Source of the DNA: Hypholoma sublateritium FD-334 SS-4 | Taxonomy: Eukaryota > Basidiomycota > Agaricomycetes > Agaricales > Strophariaceae | Direction of reading: 5' to 3' | Assembly: GCA_000827495.1 (NCBI GenBank) | Contig: KN817686.1 | Location: 2,732-61,089, forward strand | Length of the DNA: 58,358 bases | Shown here: one piece after another, positions 1 to 11,898 of the stretch | How the letters are laid out: the number at the start of each line of letters is the position of its first letter | Position numbering within the stretch: position 1 is the first letter of the stretch | Notes under the pieces: model-generated | Databases searched by the model: none | Told to the model about the DNA's origin: nothing | What the model saw: the letters and a program-made list of their open reading frames with translations, nothing else | Program-made: the position numbers and the translations under genes

Positions 1-608
1 CCACGGAATTTTAATATTCATTGTCCCAGACATTTGTGCAGCTGCTGCATACGATTGAAATGCTACCCGACAATTGTATTTCACTGTCTGCAAGCTGTTT
101 CTGCGTCCCTTGAACTGTATATCCAGGCAGAGATCTGCGAGGTGTTTGTGCCGAGCCGTACAGATTTATTGCCTCTCAGATAATTAATACCCGCACTTAC
201 CGCCACTTAATCCCGTGCCCGTGCTGCTACCAGGCCAGATTGCGCGGCAGGAAATACAGGCCCATGGACGTGGCTGCCGTTTACAATACACATAAATGTC
301 CTGTAATACCACAAACAAGCAGCTATGCTAAATTTATGTACAATTTCTGGGGGATTGGCACGTTTCGCCCGNGGCATGCTACCGGAAATAATGTATTGCA
401 GTAGCCCGCGTATTACAGCCGGTGCGCTTATACTACTGCCGCTACACAAATTGCGCCATTCGCCGAATTCGCTCAGCCATATGATATGCATACACCCGTC
501 TTGCCTTATTTGGTAGCGGCTATTCGCTGGCTCAGCGGGGCCGCTGAACGCATATCGTACGGCTACACTGTAGCCGTTCGCTCGTCCTTATCATATGCCC
601 CAGTGTGA
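1..608. other. Gene-free left edge
   Basis: No open frame with codon bias or recognisable motif is seen. There is one ambiguous base at 372; elsewhere in the window ambiguous bases fall almost only in repeats, so this stretch is probably repetitive too, perhaps unrecognisable sequence into which the LINE inserted. Confidence 0.4.
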
Positions 609-2315
609 CATAGCTACCTGCACCCGAAGCTACGTTTACGTGGGACCACAGTGAAGAATGTCGAAAGCTACAAATACCTCGGCATTCACATGGATCGGGA
701 ACTACGATGGGCCACGCAGCAGCAGAAGACACTGGCCAAAGCTACGTCGTGGATATATGCTTACCGTAGGCTAACCACAGTCACAACAGGTGTCTCGGCG
801 CGGCTCATGCGACGACTGTACCTGTCTGTTGCAATACCCAAAATGACGTACGGCCTCGACGTCTGGTACACACCGCCGCACATGGCGGAGGGTGGCCGGC
901 GAAGGACAGGATCGGTCAGGGCCCTGAAGGGAGTGGCGCAGATCCAACGTGTCGCGACACTAGCGATAACGGGGGGCCTGCGTACCACCCCGACGGAACT
1001 GCTTGATGCCCATGCAGGGGTCCTGCCAGCGGAGGAGATGCTGCGGAAAATCTGCCACCGCGGACTGGTGCGTCTGTGCATGTTGCCAGCCACCAACCCA
1101 GCCTCAATGATCCCACTGCAATGCCACCACGAACCGGAACGTACTCACAAGTCGTCGGTTCAGATGTTGCTAGAGGTCTTTGGTGTGGACCCGTACCAGG
1201 TTGAGGTCATCAGACCGAGGGCGGTGCCCACGTCAAAGTACTTCCACTTTGACACGCACATCGCAGACGACTCGAAGGTGGCGGAGGCGCGCGACGAGGC
1301 TGTGTTGCGAGTGTACACGGATGGGTCATGTCACGGGGGGCAAGTGGGTGCTGCTGCGATCATGTATCGTGGTGCCAGTCGCGAGCCCCCTGCGGAGGTT
1401 GACAGGCTAAGGTTTCACCTTGGCCCGGAGACCTTGTACACAGTGGAGAATGCAGAAGTGGTCGGTGGCCTCCTGGGCTGTCACCTCCTGCGTGGAAGCG
1501 AGTCATTAACGACCGCCCCAATCTCCATGTACACCGACAGCCACTTGTTCATCAAGTCGGCAACATCCGTGTCGCCCTCTAGCGGAACCCACCTAACGGC
1601 GGCGTTTGCTAAAGCGGCAGCAAAGTTGCGACGGCCGGAAGACAACGGTGAACCCCTAGTGGGTAAGAAGTTCGTCTTGCGGTACGTCAAAGCACATGCA
1701 GACGTAGAAGGTAATGAGCTTGCAGACGCGGAGGCCAAACGCGCCGCCGCGGGACACTCATCAGAAGCTCGACGCCTACCACTCTTGCTAAGGCAGGGGC
1801 CCCTTCCCATCAGTGCCGCGGCGCTGAAGAGCAGCTGTATGAAGGCTCTACAAGCGTCGGTGGGGGCCCACTGGGCAACGTCGCCCCGAGGTATGGCATT
1901 TGCGACTGCAGTCGACAGTGGGTACCCCTTTGCAGGTTTTCGCGCGCAGCAGGCGAGGCTGCCACGGGCAAAGGCGAGCCTTGTTATGCAGATACGGGCG
2001 GGGCATGTACCACTCAACGAGTACCTCGCTCGGTTTGGGCAGTCGGACACACCACGATGTGACCTGTGTTGGTCGCTCCGCGGGGTGTACAAGACTGACT
2101 CACTGCACCACTTTCTCTTCGTGTGCCCCAGCTACGACGGCTATCGGACTGACATGGATTTCGCCCACGGACGCGATGCTCGGAACCTTCCCAAGATACT
2201 CGCCAACCAGAAACACCTTGACGCCCTCCTCACATACATCGGTCGCACAAGACGCCTGCGTACACGCCCAGGTAAAGTACTCCTCTCATCACTTAGTGCC
2301 TTGCAACAGAGCTAG
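609..2315 (+). pseudogene. LINE pol fragment: RT end, RNase H, zinc knuckle
   Basis: The protein opens in the RT connection/thumb (ESYKYLGIHMDRELRW is the typical LINE motif just after the palm). The RNase H core carries the expected acidic residues: YTDGS near residue 222 counted from codon 651, E in ENAEVVG, D in YTDSHLF and D in NELADAEAK. A C-x2-C...H-x4-C zinc knuckle (CDLCW...HHFLFVC) follows near the C-terminus. The first in-frame codon after the upstream TGA is at 609 and no ATG sits at a sensible start, so this is a remnant of a longer ORF2 and not a gene in its own right. No internal stops or frameshifts are seen, so the insertion is fairly young. The catalytic YxDD half of the RT is missing. 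Confidence 0.85.
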
Positions 2316-2778
2316 CGAGCGTATATTATATTGATAGATTGCACACACCTATGTGAACGTCAACGACACGCGCAGTGATCATCACTAACCCTCAACATCC
2401 TCAAGACCGACCACTCATGTGCCCCGACTTCAGGCACCGGCGACCCCAGCCCGCAACTCCACATTCCTCCATGCCATTGAATTGAAAGTCCCTGCCCCAT
2501 TACAAATAACCGATAGAAACCGAACGACAACCACAAATATCCGACAATTCACTAACGTCAACCCGCCCTTCAAGAGAGAGTCGCCCTGAAAACCGTGTTT
2601 CTGTACGGGGCCGTCGGGGCGCTGGGAGCGCGTCGGCGGTGCAGACGGGGATCTCGGGAGATGGAGAAGGGCATAGTGCCCTGGGACCTCTTAGTAACTA
2701 CTCATGTAATGTCTACATAGACGCGAAGCGTCTCCAGACCTAAATTGACATCAAAAAAAAAAAAAAAAAAAAAAAAAA
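609..2778 (+). mobile_element. 5'-truncated non-LTR retrotransposon (LINE) with poly(A) tail
   Basis: A LINE 3' portion: the end of a reverse transcriptase, an RNase H domain and a C-terminal zinc knuckle (frame open from about 609 to the stop at 2313-2315), then about 440 bp of 3' UTR and a run of 26 A's at 2753-2778. Nothing upstream encodes the RT fingers or palm, so the copy is 5'-truncated, as is usual for target-primed reverse transcription. An RNase H domain plus a terminal CCHC-like motif suggests the Tad/I-type superfamily of fungal LINEs; the clade is not certain. Confidence 0.85.
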
Positions 2779-2830
2779 CTATGTATCGCCTATTAGAATC
2801 ATAGAATCTTATTGTCCTGTTAAACGATGC
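2316..2830 (+). other. LINE 3' UTR and poly(A)
   Basis: No coding potential. It holds the 3' UTR of the LINE and its A26 tail at 2753-2778, followed by AT-rich flanking sequence. A target-site duplication could not be set because the 5' end of the element is not defined. Confidence 0.6.
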
Positions 2831-5089
2831 TCTATTCTCCCCAGCGCGTCACGATATACAATCCGAATAGTAAAATCCCGCGAGCCTCGCCCATCCTCCC
2901 CGATTTGCTATAATCCTGCAGCGCAGCGCGTACCGCCTCCCCCGCTTGCTTCAACATGCACGCTCGAAGCAGACAGCGTTGATGGCGCAAGCGGTGCAGA
3001 CGAGCACTGTATGCGCATATAGCGTACAATGGAGTTTTGCGTGCGCATAGAGACGCTGCGCGGCTGACGTTGACCAAACATTTTTACGTGCCTCAACCCG
3101 GCACGGCGTACAAGGCGCACTGCACCACGGACGCGCGTGCACGGGTAAGCAGGGAATCGGTAGAGTCGGCCGCAACGATGCGCGTTGCGCGCGGAGCGGA
3201 ATAGGGGTGCACAGCGCAACCGCAGGAAGCGTGAATAAATTTAAAAAGAGACGACCACGAAAGGAGAGGGCAGCGTGCACGTGCGCCATGCGCATTCGAC
3301 TCACGCGATACACATGTGCGCACCATGCGCAGAGACGCTCCCGCGGATAACTGGTGACCCTCCAGAATACCAGGCGCAGCGCGCTGTTCAATCATAGCCG
3401 ACACCGCACAGGAGCGCCTGGAAATATCCCAATATACGCGGGAGGTTCGGCAGGGCGAGATCAAGAGCGGTACGGCAAGTCTGTCCACCGCGGCGGAAGA
3501 AGTGCGGCAGGATCAGACGCGGCACAGGCGTGATGTGGAGATGAAAGTGGGCGACGTACCACGGGAGGGCCGAGTATCGAAGCGGATGAAGCGGACACGG
3601 CGGAGTAAAGCGGTGGCGGCGGGCGGACGTGTATCCTAAAAGAACATAAGCACACGCTGTAGCGGGACAGAACGAATACACGCAAGTGATGGGATGTCTC
3701 TCCAAGAAACGAGCGTACTATGCATGGATAGAGAAAGAGGGGCCGCCGGCATGTAACCTCCCCTGTGCGTTCTAGAATGCTTCATCAGTCGACGCGGAGT
3801 GCGGTGCAGCAGAATTGCCGTGCACACGCGCGCCCACATGAAGACTAGATTGCGCAGGAGCGGGACCGGCGGCGCAGCGACGGAGATCGGGGGAGACCAG
3901 GTGGAGGAGAAGGGCGGGGAAAACTTGGAGAAGGAAGTGGCAGCACGAGACGTAGAGGAGCAGAGCGTCGCGGGCGGGAGGCGCCTATGCAGGTATGGGA
4001 TGCTGTCCATCGAGAGGGAGGACGTGACATGGTGTCTGCTGTGAGGGACCAGAGTCAGCATGGGGGAATATGCAAAGGGAGAACGTACGTGACGCTGCAT
4101 GCATCTATCCTTCAGCGATTCGCGGGCGAGGATGTCAGCAGATTGGCGAGAGAGATCCAAGGGGCTGGAGGAACTGTAATCCGGCTGGTGCAGAAAAGCG
4201 AGCTCGGGCGCGTAGTGGGAGGAAGATCGAGGGGAAAGGAAGCGTCGAGGCGTCTTCCCACTCACTTGAACTTGACAGCGAGGCAAACACGCGCAGATCC
4301 AAGCACAGCCACTCAGCCGAATCGCCGTCCGCAGGCCGTGCGCCGCTTCCTGCGCCGTGGACTCGGATTACTACCGCCAATTGGCTGTATTATGCTGCAT
4401 TACATTCTACGCCAAGCAGCGCTGGCGCGGGCAGTATTACGACGAGGTCCCGCAGACCGGTATCGTGTGCCAAAGCGCCGATCACACGCGGTGGATGCGC
4501 AAGACAATGTAGCTTTTACCTCTACATCACGTCCAGCTCCAGCCGCTCCAACAGTTCGCCAACGAGATAGTCGTACCTACCGTGACGCTATGCTCATGCG
4601 CTCACCCGTTGTATGATGCTGCGCAGAGGACGGGACAATGTAGAGGAAGACGTACTATGACTTACACTGTTGCAGCGCTAAGCCACGGCGATGTTGTGGA
4701 GTACATAATAAGCTGGGCCAGGGATATCTATACATGCAGTCAATTCTCTGAATGTGGATGTCGATAATTTAAGTGAGAACGAAAGAGAAACAATGAACAC
4801 TTAATCTTGACGGAAATTCAGATGCCGCTTTCTACTATATGAGGAGAGGGCTGGTCGGTGGCCATAAGTGCGCCTCAGATACGCCACGCAACTGCATTGA
4901 TCGTATCTGATTAATCTACAGCAGTGAGATCCGAGCGATTTCGTACAACTGGAACAGCAAGCGTACGATGGTAAATAACCACAGCTGCACGTTCTCAAAG
5001 ATCGCGACCAAACAGTGGTGCGATGCATTTTGTTGCATGAGGAGGCATTGAGGCCTGTCTACGCTGCGATACCGTAGTTTATTATGAAG
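2831..5089. repeat. Purine-skewed degenerate repeat block upstream of gene A
   Basis: No gene is supported: several frames stay open on both strands, but only because the sequence is GC-rich and AG-skewed on the plus strand. A stretch near 4110-4175 (core TCGCGGGCGAGGA, then a CAGCAGAT-like motif) recurs at about 8893-8950 before gene B, and the block near 4300-4330 resembles 10660-10700. I read it as an old dispersed repeat or duplicated 5' flank. Confidence 0.4.
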
Positions 5090-5205
5090 GTAGGCCACTG
5101 TGGCTTAGAATATATCAAAAATGGAGACCAGGAAAATGGCCATTGTGGGCCAGGCCACCGGTGTTGCTGTTCCTGCTTCGTGGCATTCCGCTGATATATA
5201 AAGTG
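5090..5205 (+). promoter_or_regulatory. Alpha-family promoter of gene A
   Basis: GGCC boxes occur at 5093 (GGCCACTGTGGC, nearly palindromic) and within 5137-5160, then GTGGCA at 5180-5185 and a TATA box (TATATAAA) at 5195-5202. GTGGCA starts 17 bp before the TATAAA core, as it does at gene B. The ATG is 118 bp downstream of the TATA box. Confidence 0.6.
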
Positions 5206-5312
5206 CAGGGAGTTTTCGACGAGCTGACATCCCACTTCAAAGATACACTTACAATTTCCATCATTATCCCCACACCTCATCACTCTACTTGATCTCCAAG
5301 CATACATATTCA

Positions 5313-6125
5313 ATGGAAAGCAAGAACACAACTCCTCGCAAGCAAGGGCCCGCAAGGCCCTCCGATGCTCGAGCCGGCGCACAAGGCTCAAGAGTGTCTT
5401 CAGGAACCTATACATCTGGATCGCCATCTCCAGCCCGACCGAGACCGTACGATCGACCTGGACATCAGACTCCCCAGAAGACTTCCGTCCGCCCATCTCA
5501 CGATGTCCAAGGACCTCAGCGCCAGACAGCTACCTCCTCGGCTCCTATCACACCGAAAAAGAAACAAGCCACTGTAAATCCACCAGCCTCCAACGTCGAA
5601 GTCGTCTCCAAAAGTCTATTTAACTTGGGCCCACTGCAGGTTTTCCCGGACACTGATTTCATCGTGCTCTACGTGTCCGCGGAGGGGGCCCCTCTTTTTT
5701 TCGGAAAACATGATGAAGGCCAGCCAGTCGCGTGGCGACTGAGTCGAGCACGGGTATCTACCGCGTGGGTCCGGCCGAGTCTACGCGCTGCGCTCTGGGC
5801 CAACCCGGACAAACGCCGCCAGCTGCTTCTCTCTGCGTTCAGAGTTCCGGAGCCAATGTCCGTTGAAGAGTCCAATCAGCTTGTCTTAAACGACATACGC
5901 TTGCTTCTCCGGCTTGACACTACCCAAGAAGATTTCTGGAAAACCTTGGAAAGCTTTTTTCCGTCTAACTTGGGCATCCCGTACACTATCACGGAGTGGG
6001 CCATTATATGCCCGCGGTGCGGCATGGAGGTTATAGGAAATGTCGATGATACGCTCTGGAGCAAGCGGTACTTAAGTCACCGCAAAAAGGTGTGCGGCAA
6101 GCCTTTGGATGGTAAACATGCGTAG
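5313..6125 (+). CDS. Alpha-family protein A (C-terminal C2HC zinc-finger-like module)
   Basis: A single-exon gene for 270 aa of unknown function. The ATG at 5313 sits in a leader (TCAATGGA) shared with gene B, 118 bp after a TATA box. Residues 1-115 are Pro/Ser/Arg-rich and probably disordered. From about residue 117 comes the family core: a short beta-strand-like stretch (FIVLYVSAEGAPLFF), an ALWANP motif, then a helix around DFWKTLESFFP. The C-terminal module has C233, C236, H256 and C261 (C-x2-C-x19-H-x4-C) with W and RYLSHR between. This spacing fits BED-type fingers, so zinc binding is inferred from the residues only. Closest relative in the window is gene B. No frame break is seen, so it is probably expressed. 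Confidence 0.75.
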   Translation: MESKNTTPRKQGPARPSDARAGAQGSRVSSGTYTSGSPSPARPRPYDRPGHQTPQKTSVRPSHDVQGPQRQTATSSAPITPKKKQATVNPPASNVEVVSKSLFNLGPLQVFPDTDFIVLYVSAEGAPLFFGKHDEGQPVAWRLSRARVSTAWVRPSLRAALWANPDKRRQLLLSAFRVPEPMSVEESNQLVLNDIRLLLRLDTTQEDFWKTLESFFPSNLGIPYTITEWAIICPRCGMEVIGNVDDTLWSKRYLSHRKKVCGKPLDGKHA

Positions 6126-7588
6126 TATTAGATTCAATACGGTTTTAAATTCTTCGTGTAGTACGTCTTTATACTCAATTAGTTTGTTTGCGTATTATCT
6201 TTTTATCCAACACATTTAGTCTCGTTCATGCTATATTGCGGGTCGAACATCCAGGAGCAATGTTCAGTAGCGCATACACGTACAAACCACGGGTATTTTG
6301 TTACTCTACTGTATACATGTGCGGCGACGGCGCGAATGTGTGTGCTAGTGAAGATCTAAATTCTACGCTCTGGCTCTGGAGTGATAGAACGGTCCACCAT
6401 CGTAGTTGGAACATGTACGCGAGTTCGCTGCACCGCTACACGCGTTCCTGCGCGTAATACCCATCAGCTCTGCCGCCGCATTTCAGCATGCCGTTTTGAC
6501 CCCACTGCCTTCGCTCAATTCGGAGCGGATATGCAGGCGCGTATGAAATTTGACCCTAACGTGCGCTCCAGCGGCACTTCCTGTACTGATAAACGGAAAA
6601 TATCACCTGAACGGGTGTATTGTAAGCCGCACACCCTCTTCCCGCGAGCGGTATACAAAACGACTTGGCAACGATAGGCATCACCAAGGCATCATCCACC
6701 AACGCGCCGATCACGTGCCATAGAGTGTAGTTGTTTATTTGTCTCTGCTCCCTGCCGCGTACCTTTCAACTGCACGCCACGTTACCTTCAACCTCCACAG
6801 CGCGACTGCAGTCAGCGAGGTAGTTTGTCATGATCTATCCCAGAGCGATCGCACACGCTTCAATTGCTTCGTTTGTGCAGGAGACTAGAGGTCTCGCGTC
6901 CTTTTCATCAACGGTGCGCCTCGTCTGTCCTGGTGCTCGCCCACGTTCACTCACATGTACCCACCCCCAGCTACCATCAGCTTATCGAACTGGACATGAA
7001 AAAATTAGACACCCCTCCATCACAATGCTGTAGATCACCGGCGATCCTCTGAGCTGAATACTCTCTCCCGGTATGCTGCCCTACTGCTCTTATGCGCGCG
7101 TTTCTCTCCGATATTTTGCTCATTCGCACCTGTCCTCTTCTGCAGATCTCCTTCGCTATACAATACACGTCACCACGGCCATCACGCACCATTCTGGACC
7201 ACGTCCAAGATGTTCACCTGTCCTCTTCTGCAGATCTCCTTCGCTATACAATACACATCACCACGGCCATCACGCACCATTCTGGACCACGTCCAAGATG
7301 TTCATTGTGTCCTTCAGCCGAAGCTTCCTTCGCTCGGTGCGCCCCAGTTATACTCCCTCCCCCAAGTCCTCCCACCTGCCATCGTACATCGTCACCCGGA
7401 CAGAACTTTTCACCTCTCTTCTGAGTAAGTCATTCCGGGTGAGTGCTTACGCTGGCCCTCCTTGACTTCATTGGCGACTTCTTCATCCGCCGCTTACGAA
7501 TATCAGCGTCCACATACGCAGATATATTTGCTCTTTTCACACGACATGTGACTATTGTTTTGCCACGCTACCTCAAACACGAACCACC
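6126..7588. other. Intergenic, CT-rich towards 7.0-7.4 kb
   Basis: No gene recognised. It holds the 3' flank of gene A, then CT-rich sequence with an 88-bp tandem duplication at 7127-7302. The end is presumably the promoter of the gene starting at 7589, but no clear TATA/GTGGCA pair is present. Confidence 0.4.
7127..7302. repeat. 88-bp tandem duplication
   Basis: Two adjacent 88-bp copies (7127-7214 and 7215-7302), each beginning CACCTGTCCTCTTCTGCAG, differing at one base that I can see (ACGTCACC against ACATCACC). Such high identity means a recent duplication. Confidence 0.85.
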
Positions 7589-8268
7589 ATGTCAGCCTCC
7601 ACTACCGTTGACTTGAACTCCTCGCTACATGACGCAATATGCAATATATGGTACGGCGACTTCTACCTAGGTGATGTATTTCTGCTGAACGCAGATGGCA
7701 CGGGAGAGGTAAGCCTGACCCGCGGTTCACCCATGTAACAGAAAGCACATGTATTGACGCTTTGCAGATTGGCTCCAGCGCGGAACTTTCACTCTGGATC
7801 GCACAACCACTACGCTGGAAGCTCATTGAAGCACACGAAACTATTGTGGAGCCGCCAGCGACCCTCATTGAGAACATCCTATCGCGTCCGCGCCCGGTGA
7901 CAGAGCTCGTCGCCACCATCGAAATACAAATTATCGCAGAGAAGGCAAAGCTCAGTATATACCGCAACGGCACGCCAGATGAATACCCCGATAACCTCCT
8001 CGACCGCGCGTTTCTGCCGAACGAGTTCCGTGTGACTATCGAGCGGGGGAAATTTTGGGCGCCGCGGAACGGCAGGCCGAGGGACAACATGGTCGAGTTT
8101 GTCTTCGATCTGCGCATGACGATGGATAGGTCGCCGTTTCCTCCGATGGAGTTATGGAAGCCTGGCATGCAGGATGTGCTGGAGTATATGCGTCCTTTTG
8201 ATAAGCGATGTTTTGTTGCACAGCGCTCGGAGACCACGGAACGCCAGGGCGGATGCATCTGCATGTAG
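7589..8268 (+). CDS. Hypothetical two-exon protein ending in a CaaX-like tetrapeptide
   Basis: Exon 1 is 7589-7708 (40 codons) and exon 2 is 7768-8268. The intron of 59 bp has a GTAAGC donor and a TTTGCAG acceptor, phase 0. The product is 206 aa and not recognised. It has no signal peptide, membrane span or known motif; the middle looks like an alternating strand/charged fold (EIQIIAEKAKLSIYRNG, EFRVTIERGKFW). The last four residues are C-I-C-M. This has the shape of a prenylation box, but the second aliphatic position is Cys, so lipidation is a weak inference. Gene size, intron size and two-exon plan resemble the beta genes and those at 47.5 and 48.4 kb, but the sequence does not. Intron borders and continuous phase support a real gene. 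Confidence 0.6.
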
Positions 8269-10777
8269 GGACTTCTGTTTCTAATTATCATCTGTACATA
8301 AAATATGAACACTTTGATTCCGGTGAGAAATAGCAATATCGCACCAAGAAGCACTTCTGTTAGAGTAAACAATACGACGCTCCCTCGTCTCCTGCTGTGC
8401 GTACAGACACGAGGCACATACCGTCCAATAATACGCCACAGTGCAAGCAGCTCGCACAGCTAAAAATGATTAATGATCACTCGAAGATGCCTAGCGACAG
8501 ATAGAACCGGAACAGATGCCCATCCAACCGTGCACCTAGTCAATCTGCCGTTAGCATGTACCCGCGCCTAGGAAGTATTTAAAATTCAAGTGGGCGCGGA
8601 GTACAATGCAGTAGACTTATGGCAATCGCTTCGGCGAGTTGCACGAATATTCACAAGCACACACACACGAGAATGATAAGCCCAATTCTCGCTTTCTCTT
8701 ACTTACCGTCCTCTTCCCAACATTCTGGGTACTTAATATATGTACAGTGTTTAAGAAATACAAAAATTAAAAAATACCGCCTCGTTTGAGGTGAATCGCC
8801 ATTTCGCTTAGCTACTGCTCCGCGCACACACACACAGCTACAGCCGCACGCACACACAGCATGCGAGCCCAATTCAGTATCCCCGGGCCTCTTCAGCGAG
8901 TCGCGGGCGAAGACGACAGCAGATCGCCGACATCCCAGCAGCTGGAAGAGCCGACGAGAGTCTGCGACGTGCGTCGTGTGAGTGACGACAGCAAGAATTG
9001 ATAAACCTACGCTGGGTTAACCGGTTACGAAGGATGTTTAAGTCAGCCGGTGCAAGTGAGCGCACACAAGAGCGGTGCGTGATTGGCGGGATAAGCACCA
9101 TGTACGCACAGCTGGGAGCACAGCTACCCGGAACGCCGCACAGGCCGTCCGCCGGTTATGCGCTGGTCATGCACTCCGAGCAGTAGGAGCACGTGCATGT
9201 GCATGTAACGACGCCGTGCACGGCCGACCAACAAGTGTTCACAAGGACAACGCGGCAGGGCATGCGTGGACCTGGAATCCGGCGGGTCGGCCGTGGCGAC
9301 GCAGAGCATGAGGAGCAGGGAAAGTAAAAACAGGACGAGACGCCATGACCCCAATTCGAGCTGTCGTCAGGAAAGTAGTAGCGGTAGTAGCGCACGCTCC
9401 GGGAAATAACTCTGAGAAACGGCGCAGAGGCGGCGTCGAGCGAGCAGAGGGACGTGCACAGGCATGACCATGCACGGGGACCTAACGTAGCCACGCTCCC
9501 GCACACTCATGCGTACAAAAGACCAGGCGCAAGCGCGCAGCGTCGGAACAGCTGACACCGCGCGCGTGGTCCCGGAAGCACGCCATTCAGCGCGGGAGCG
9601 AGGAGTGGAGAGGGTCAGGGTGAGGGGATGTGTGGTGAGACTTCAGAAGGTGGCAATGTTTGACTGACGCACACGAAGAACAGGGACACCTATCGCAGCC
9701 ACGCGTCCCCGCGTTTACCGTTCACTTCAGCAACGGGCACAGCGCGCTATGCAGCTGCAGCCCACACCACACACGTGCACCCGGATGCAGGCCGAATATA
9801 CGCGGGAGGGGGGACCGGGAAAAGGGCGAGTATCAGGCGGCAGGACGAAGGATTCAGGCAGATGGCGGCAGTGTTTGACGTGTGGATAGGAATTCAGGTG
9901 GGTGCAGGCTGGAGAGAGCTCGTGGTAGTGGGCCAGACGGGAAAGGGGAACTGAAAGCAAGGGAAGGAGTAGGACAGTGGGATCATCTCGAAGGGCATGA
10001 GCGACGATGCGAGCGCGGGCCCGCTCTTGCACTGACTACTACAGTAATGTTGACGTGCATGCACCGCGGTGCAGCATACACTGCGCACGTGTGTGCCCGT
10101 ATGAAGTCGATCATGCAAAGGAGCGGGAACGGCGCATATCGGAGCGGATCGGGGGGAGGTGAGTAGAAGTAGGCACAAGTAGAGGTATCAGAAGTATCAG
10201 ATAGGCAAGATCAGCCGGCTTCTGGTGCTGGAGGGGCCTTTGTTCGCAAATGGTGTCGTACTGCGAAAGGGAGAGCCCGGCAGCGTGGAGTCTGGAAGTG
10301 CAGCGGGAAGCAAGTGTCAGTCGGTATTCGTTGCTAAAGACAAACGTACATAACACGGATGGATATTCATCCTCCCAGCGAATTGCGGGGGTGGACAATG
10401 GGAGATCGGTGACATCCAGGGTGCTGGGCGGGAACAACTGATGTGTGAATGACTGCGATCTGACCTTGCAGAGAGAACATAAGTACTGTAAAGGGGATAT
10501 GAAGGACAGCTAAGCGGACTTCTCAAAGAGCGGGCACGGCGTGTGTTGAAAGACGATATCAGAGCGCTAGGAGACGGACGCGGAGCAGTAGAGAGAGGCA
10601 AACAGCAAAGCGGCTTCCGCCGTCAACGGGAGAACGAGGAACAAATACGCACAGATAATGGCACAGCCACCCGGCGCGATCGCCGTCCAGCGACCCGCGC
10701 ATGGGGCCTGCGCGATGAACACCGCAGCCGTGCGCTTTGAACTGGCGTTTGGCGCAGATTACAGTGGCGCTTGGTAG
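8269..10777. repeat. Gene-free region with a second purine-skewed repeat block
   Basis: 8269-8870 is AT-rich intergenic sequence with short CA runs. From about 8870 the sequence turns GC-rich and AG-skewed and shares patches with the block at 2.8-4.6 kb (for example TCAGCGAGTCGCGGGCGAAG near 8891). It ends at the promoter of gene B. All long open frames here are in skewed sequence without motifs and are not counted as genes. Confidence 0.4.
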
Positions 10778-10895
10778 CATGCCACTGTGGCCTCAAACAT
10801 ATAATGAAAGCGAGGCCGCGAAATTATTATTTGTGGCCCAGGCCACTGGTGTGGCTTGCCTTTGCTTAGTGGCATTCATCTGGCATATAAAGCGC
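10778..10895 (+). promoter_or_regulatory. Alpha-family promoter of gene B
   Basis: GCCACTGTGGCC near 10780, a further GGCCCAGGCCACTGG box near 10840, GTGGCA at 10869-10874 and TATAAAG at 10886-10892. The 17-bp GTGGCA-to-TATAAA offset and the box order match gene A. The ATG is 82 bp downstream of the TATA box. Confidence 0.6.
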
Positions 10896-10967
10896 GTCAA
10901 ATGGTCGAAAGGTGCTATCCCCCAATTCTCACAACTTCCAACCCTCATTCTCAAGCACTCGTACTCA

Positions 10968-11759
10968 ATGGATGTCAGTTCAACCAACAATACGCCCTCA
11001 CGCGGACAGGCACTCCCCAAGCCTTCCGATGCTGGAACCGGCACACAGGGGCAAGTCACAGCGTCGGCGGAATGGTCCTTCACACCAGGACCGTACGATC
11101 AACGAGGATATTATATAGCCCCACCAACTGCCGTCCGCCCCGCAAACGCAACAGCCCAAGGACCATCCAGCGCCAACGGACCGACCCGGCAGCCCCCAGC
11201 CGCCTCCTCTACTCGTGTCACCGTCCCTGGGAACACCGCCGCGGGACCTACACAGCATGACCAGCGTATCACCAACGTTTCCGTCGTTATGGTCTATCTA
11301 TCCATAGCGGGGCCACCGCTTCGGCTCCCTCATGATTACGACGGCACGGATTCCCAGCCAGCGCGGTGGTGGTCCCACCGAGCCAAGCTATCGGCCATGT
11401 GGCTGCGTCCGAGCGTCCGTGCCGTGCTCTGGGCCAACCCCGAGACACGGCTGGAGCTCATTCGTTCTTACCACAAGCCTCACACTCTGCTGTCAGTCGA
11501 AGAGGCTAAGAGAGTCAGGTTGAACGACGTGTGTATGGCCATCCAGCAGGACTTGACGCAGGATACATTCTGGAAACACGTGCGGATTCTTTATTCCAAT
11601 GCACCGGGCAGCCCGTACCATGTCTCCGAGTGGGCCATTAGGTGCGCGACGTGCGGCACGGAGGTTGTGGGATACGCTAGTGATAGCCTGTGGATCGAAC
11701 GTTACTTGGCTCACCGCAAAAATGTGTGCGGACAAACCCCGGATGGCAGACGTGCGTAG
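10968..11759 (+). CDS. Alpha-family protein B (C-terminal C2HC zinc-finger-like module)
   Basis: A single-exon gene for 263 aa, the closest paralogue of gene A. The ATG at 10968 lies 82 bp after the TATA box; an upstream in-frame extension would run through the promoter, so I prefer this start. The N-terminus (NNTPSRGQALPKPSDAG) is low-complexity and matches the severed N-terminus of gene C. The core is VVMVYLSIAGPPLR, then VRAVLWANPETR and a helix (DTFWKHVRILY). The final module has C226, C229, H249 and C254 (C-x2-C-x19-H-x4-C) with EWAIRC before and WIERYLAHRKNVC at its end. It is intact and probably functional. No catalytic residues, membrane segment or signal peptide are visible; the function is unknown. 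Confidence 0.75.
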   Translation: MDVSSTNNTPSRGQALPKPSDAGTGTQGQVTASAEWSFTPGPYDQRGYYIAPPTAVRPANATAQGPSSANGPTRQPPAASSTRVTVPGNTAAGPTQHDQRITNVSVVMVYLSIAGPPLRLPHDYDGTDSQPARWWSHRAKLSAMWLRPSVRAVLWANPETRLELIRSYHKPHTLLSVEEAKRVRLNDVCMAIQQDLTQDTFWKHVRILYSNAPGSPYHVSEWAIRCATCGTEVVGYASDSLWIERYLAHRKNVCGQTPDGRRA

Positions 11760-11898
11760 TATTGCGTACGTTTGTAGTATGCCCTTAAATTACTTTGTCT
11801 ACGTAGTATTTCTTTGTTTGACACATTTCGTCTCATTCACGCAACGACAGCTTATTATATGCCCTTGATAGCTTACAAATAAATCCAGAATATCGTTT

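Noticed and set aside
3636..4286. 216-codon minus-strand frame
   Set aside because: Same skew effect in the repeat block upstream of gene A; several alternative frames stay open.
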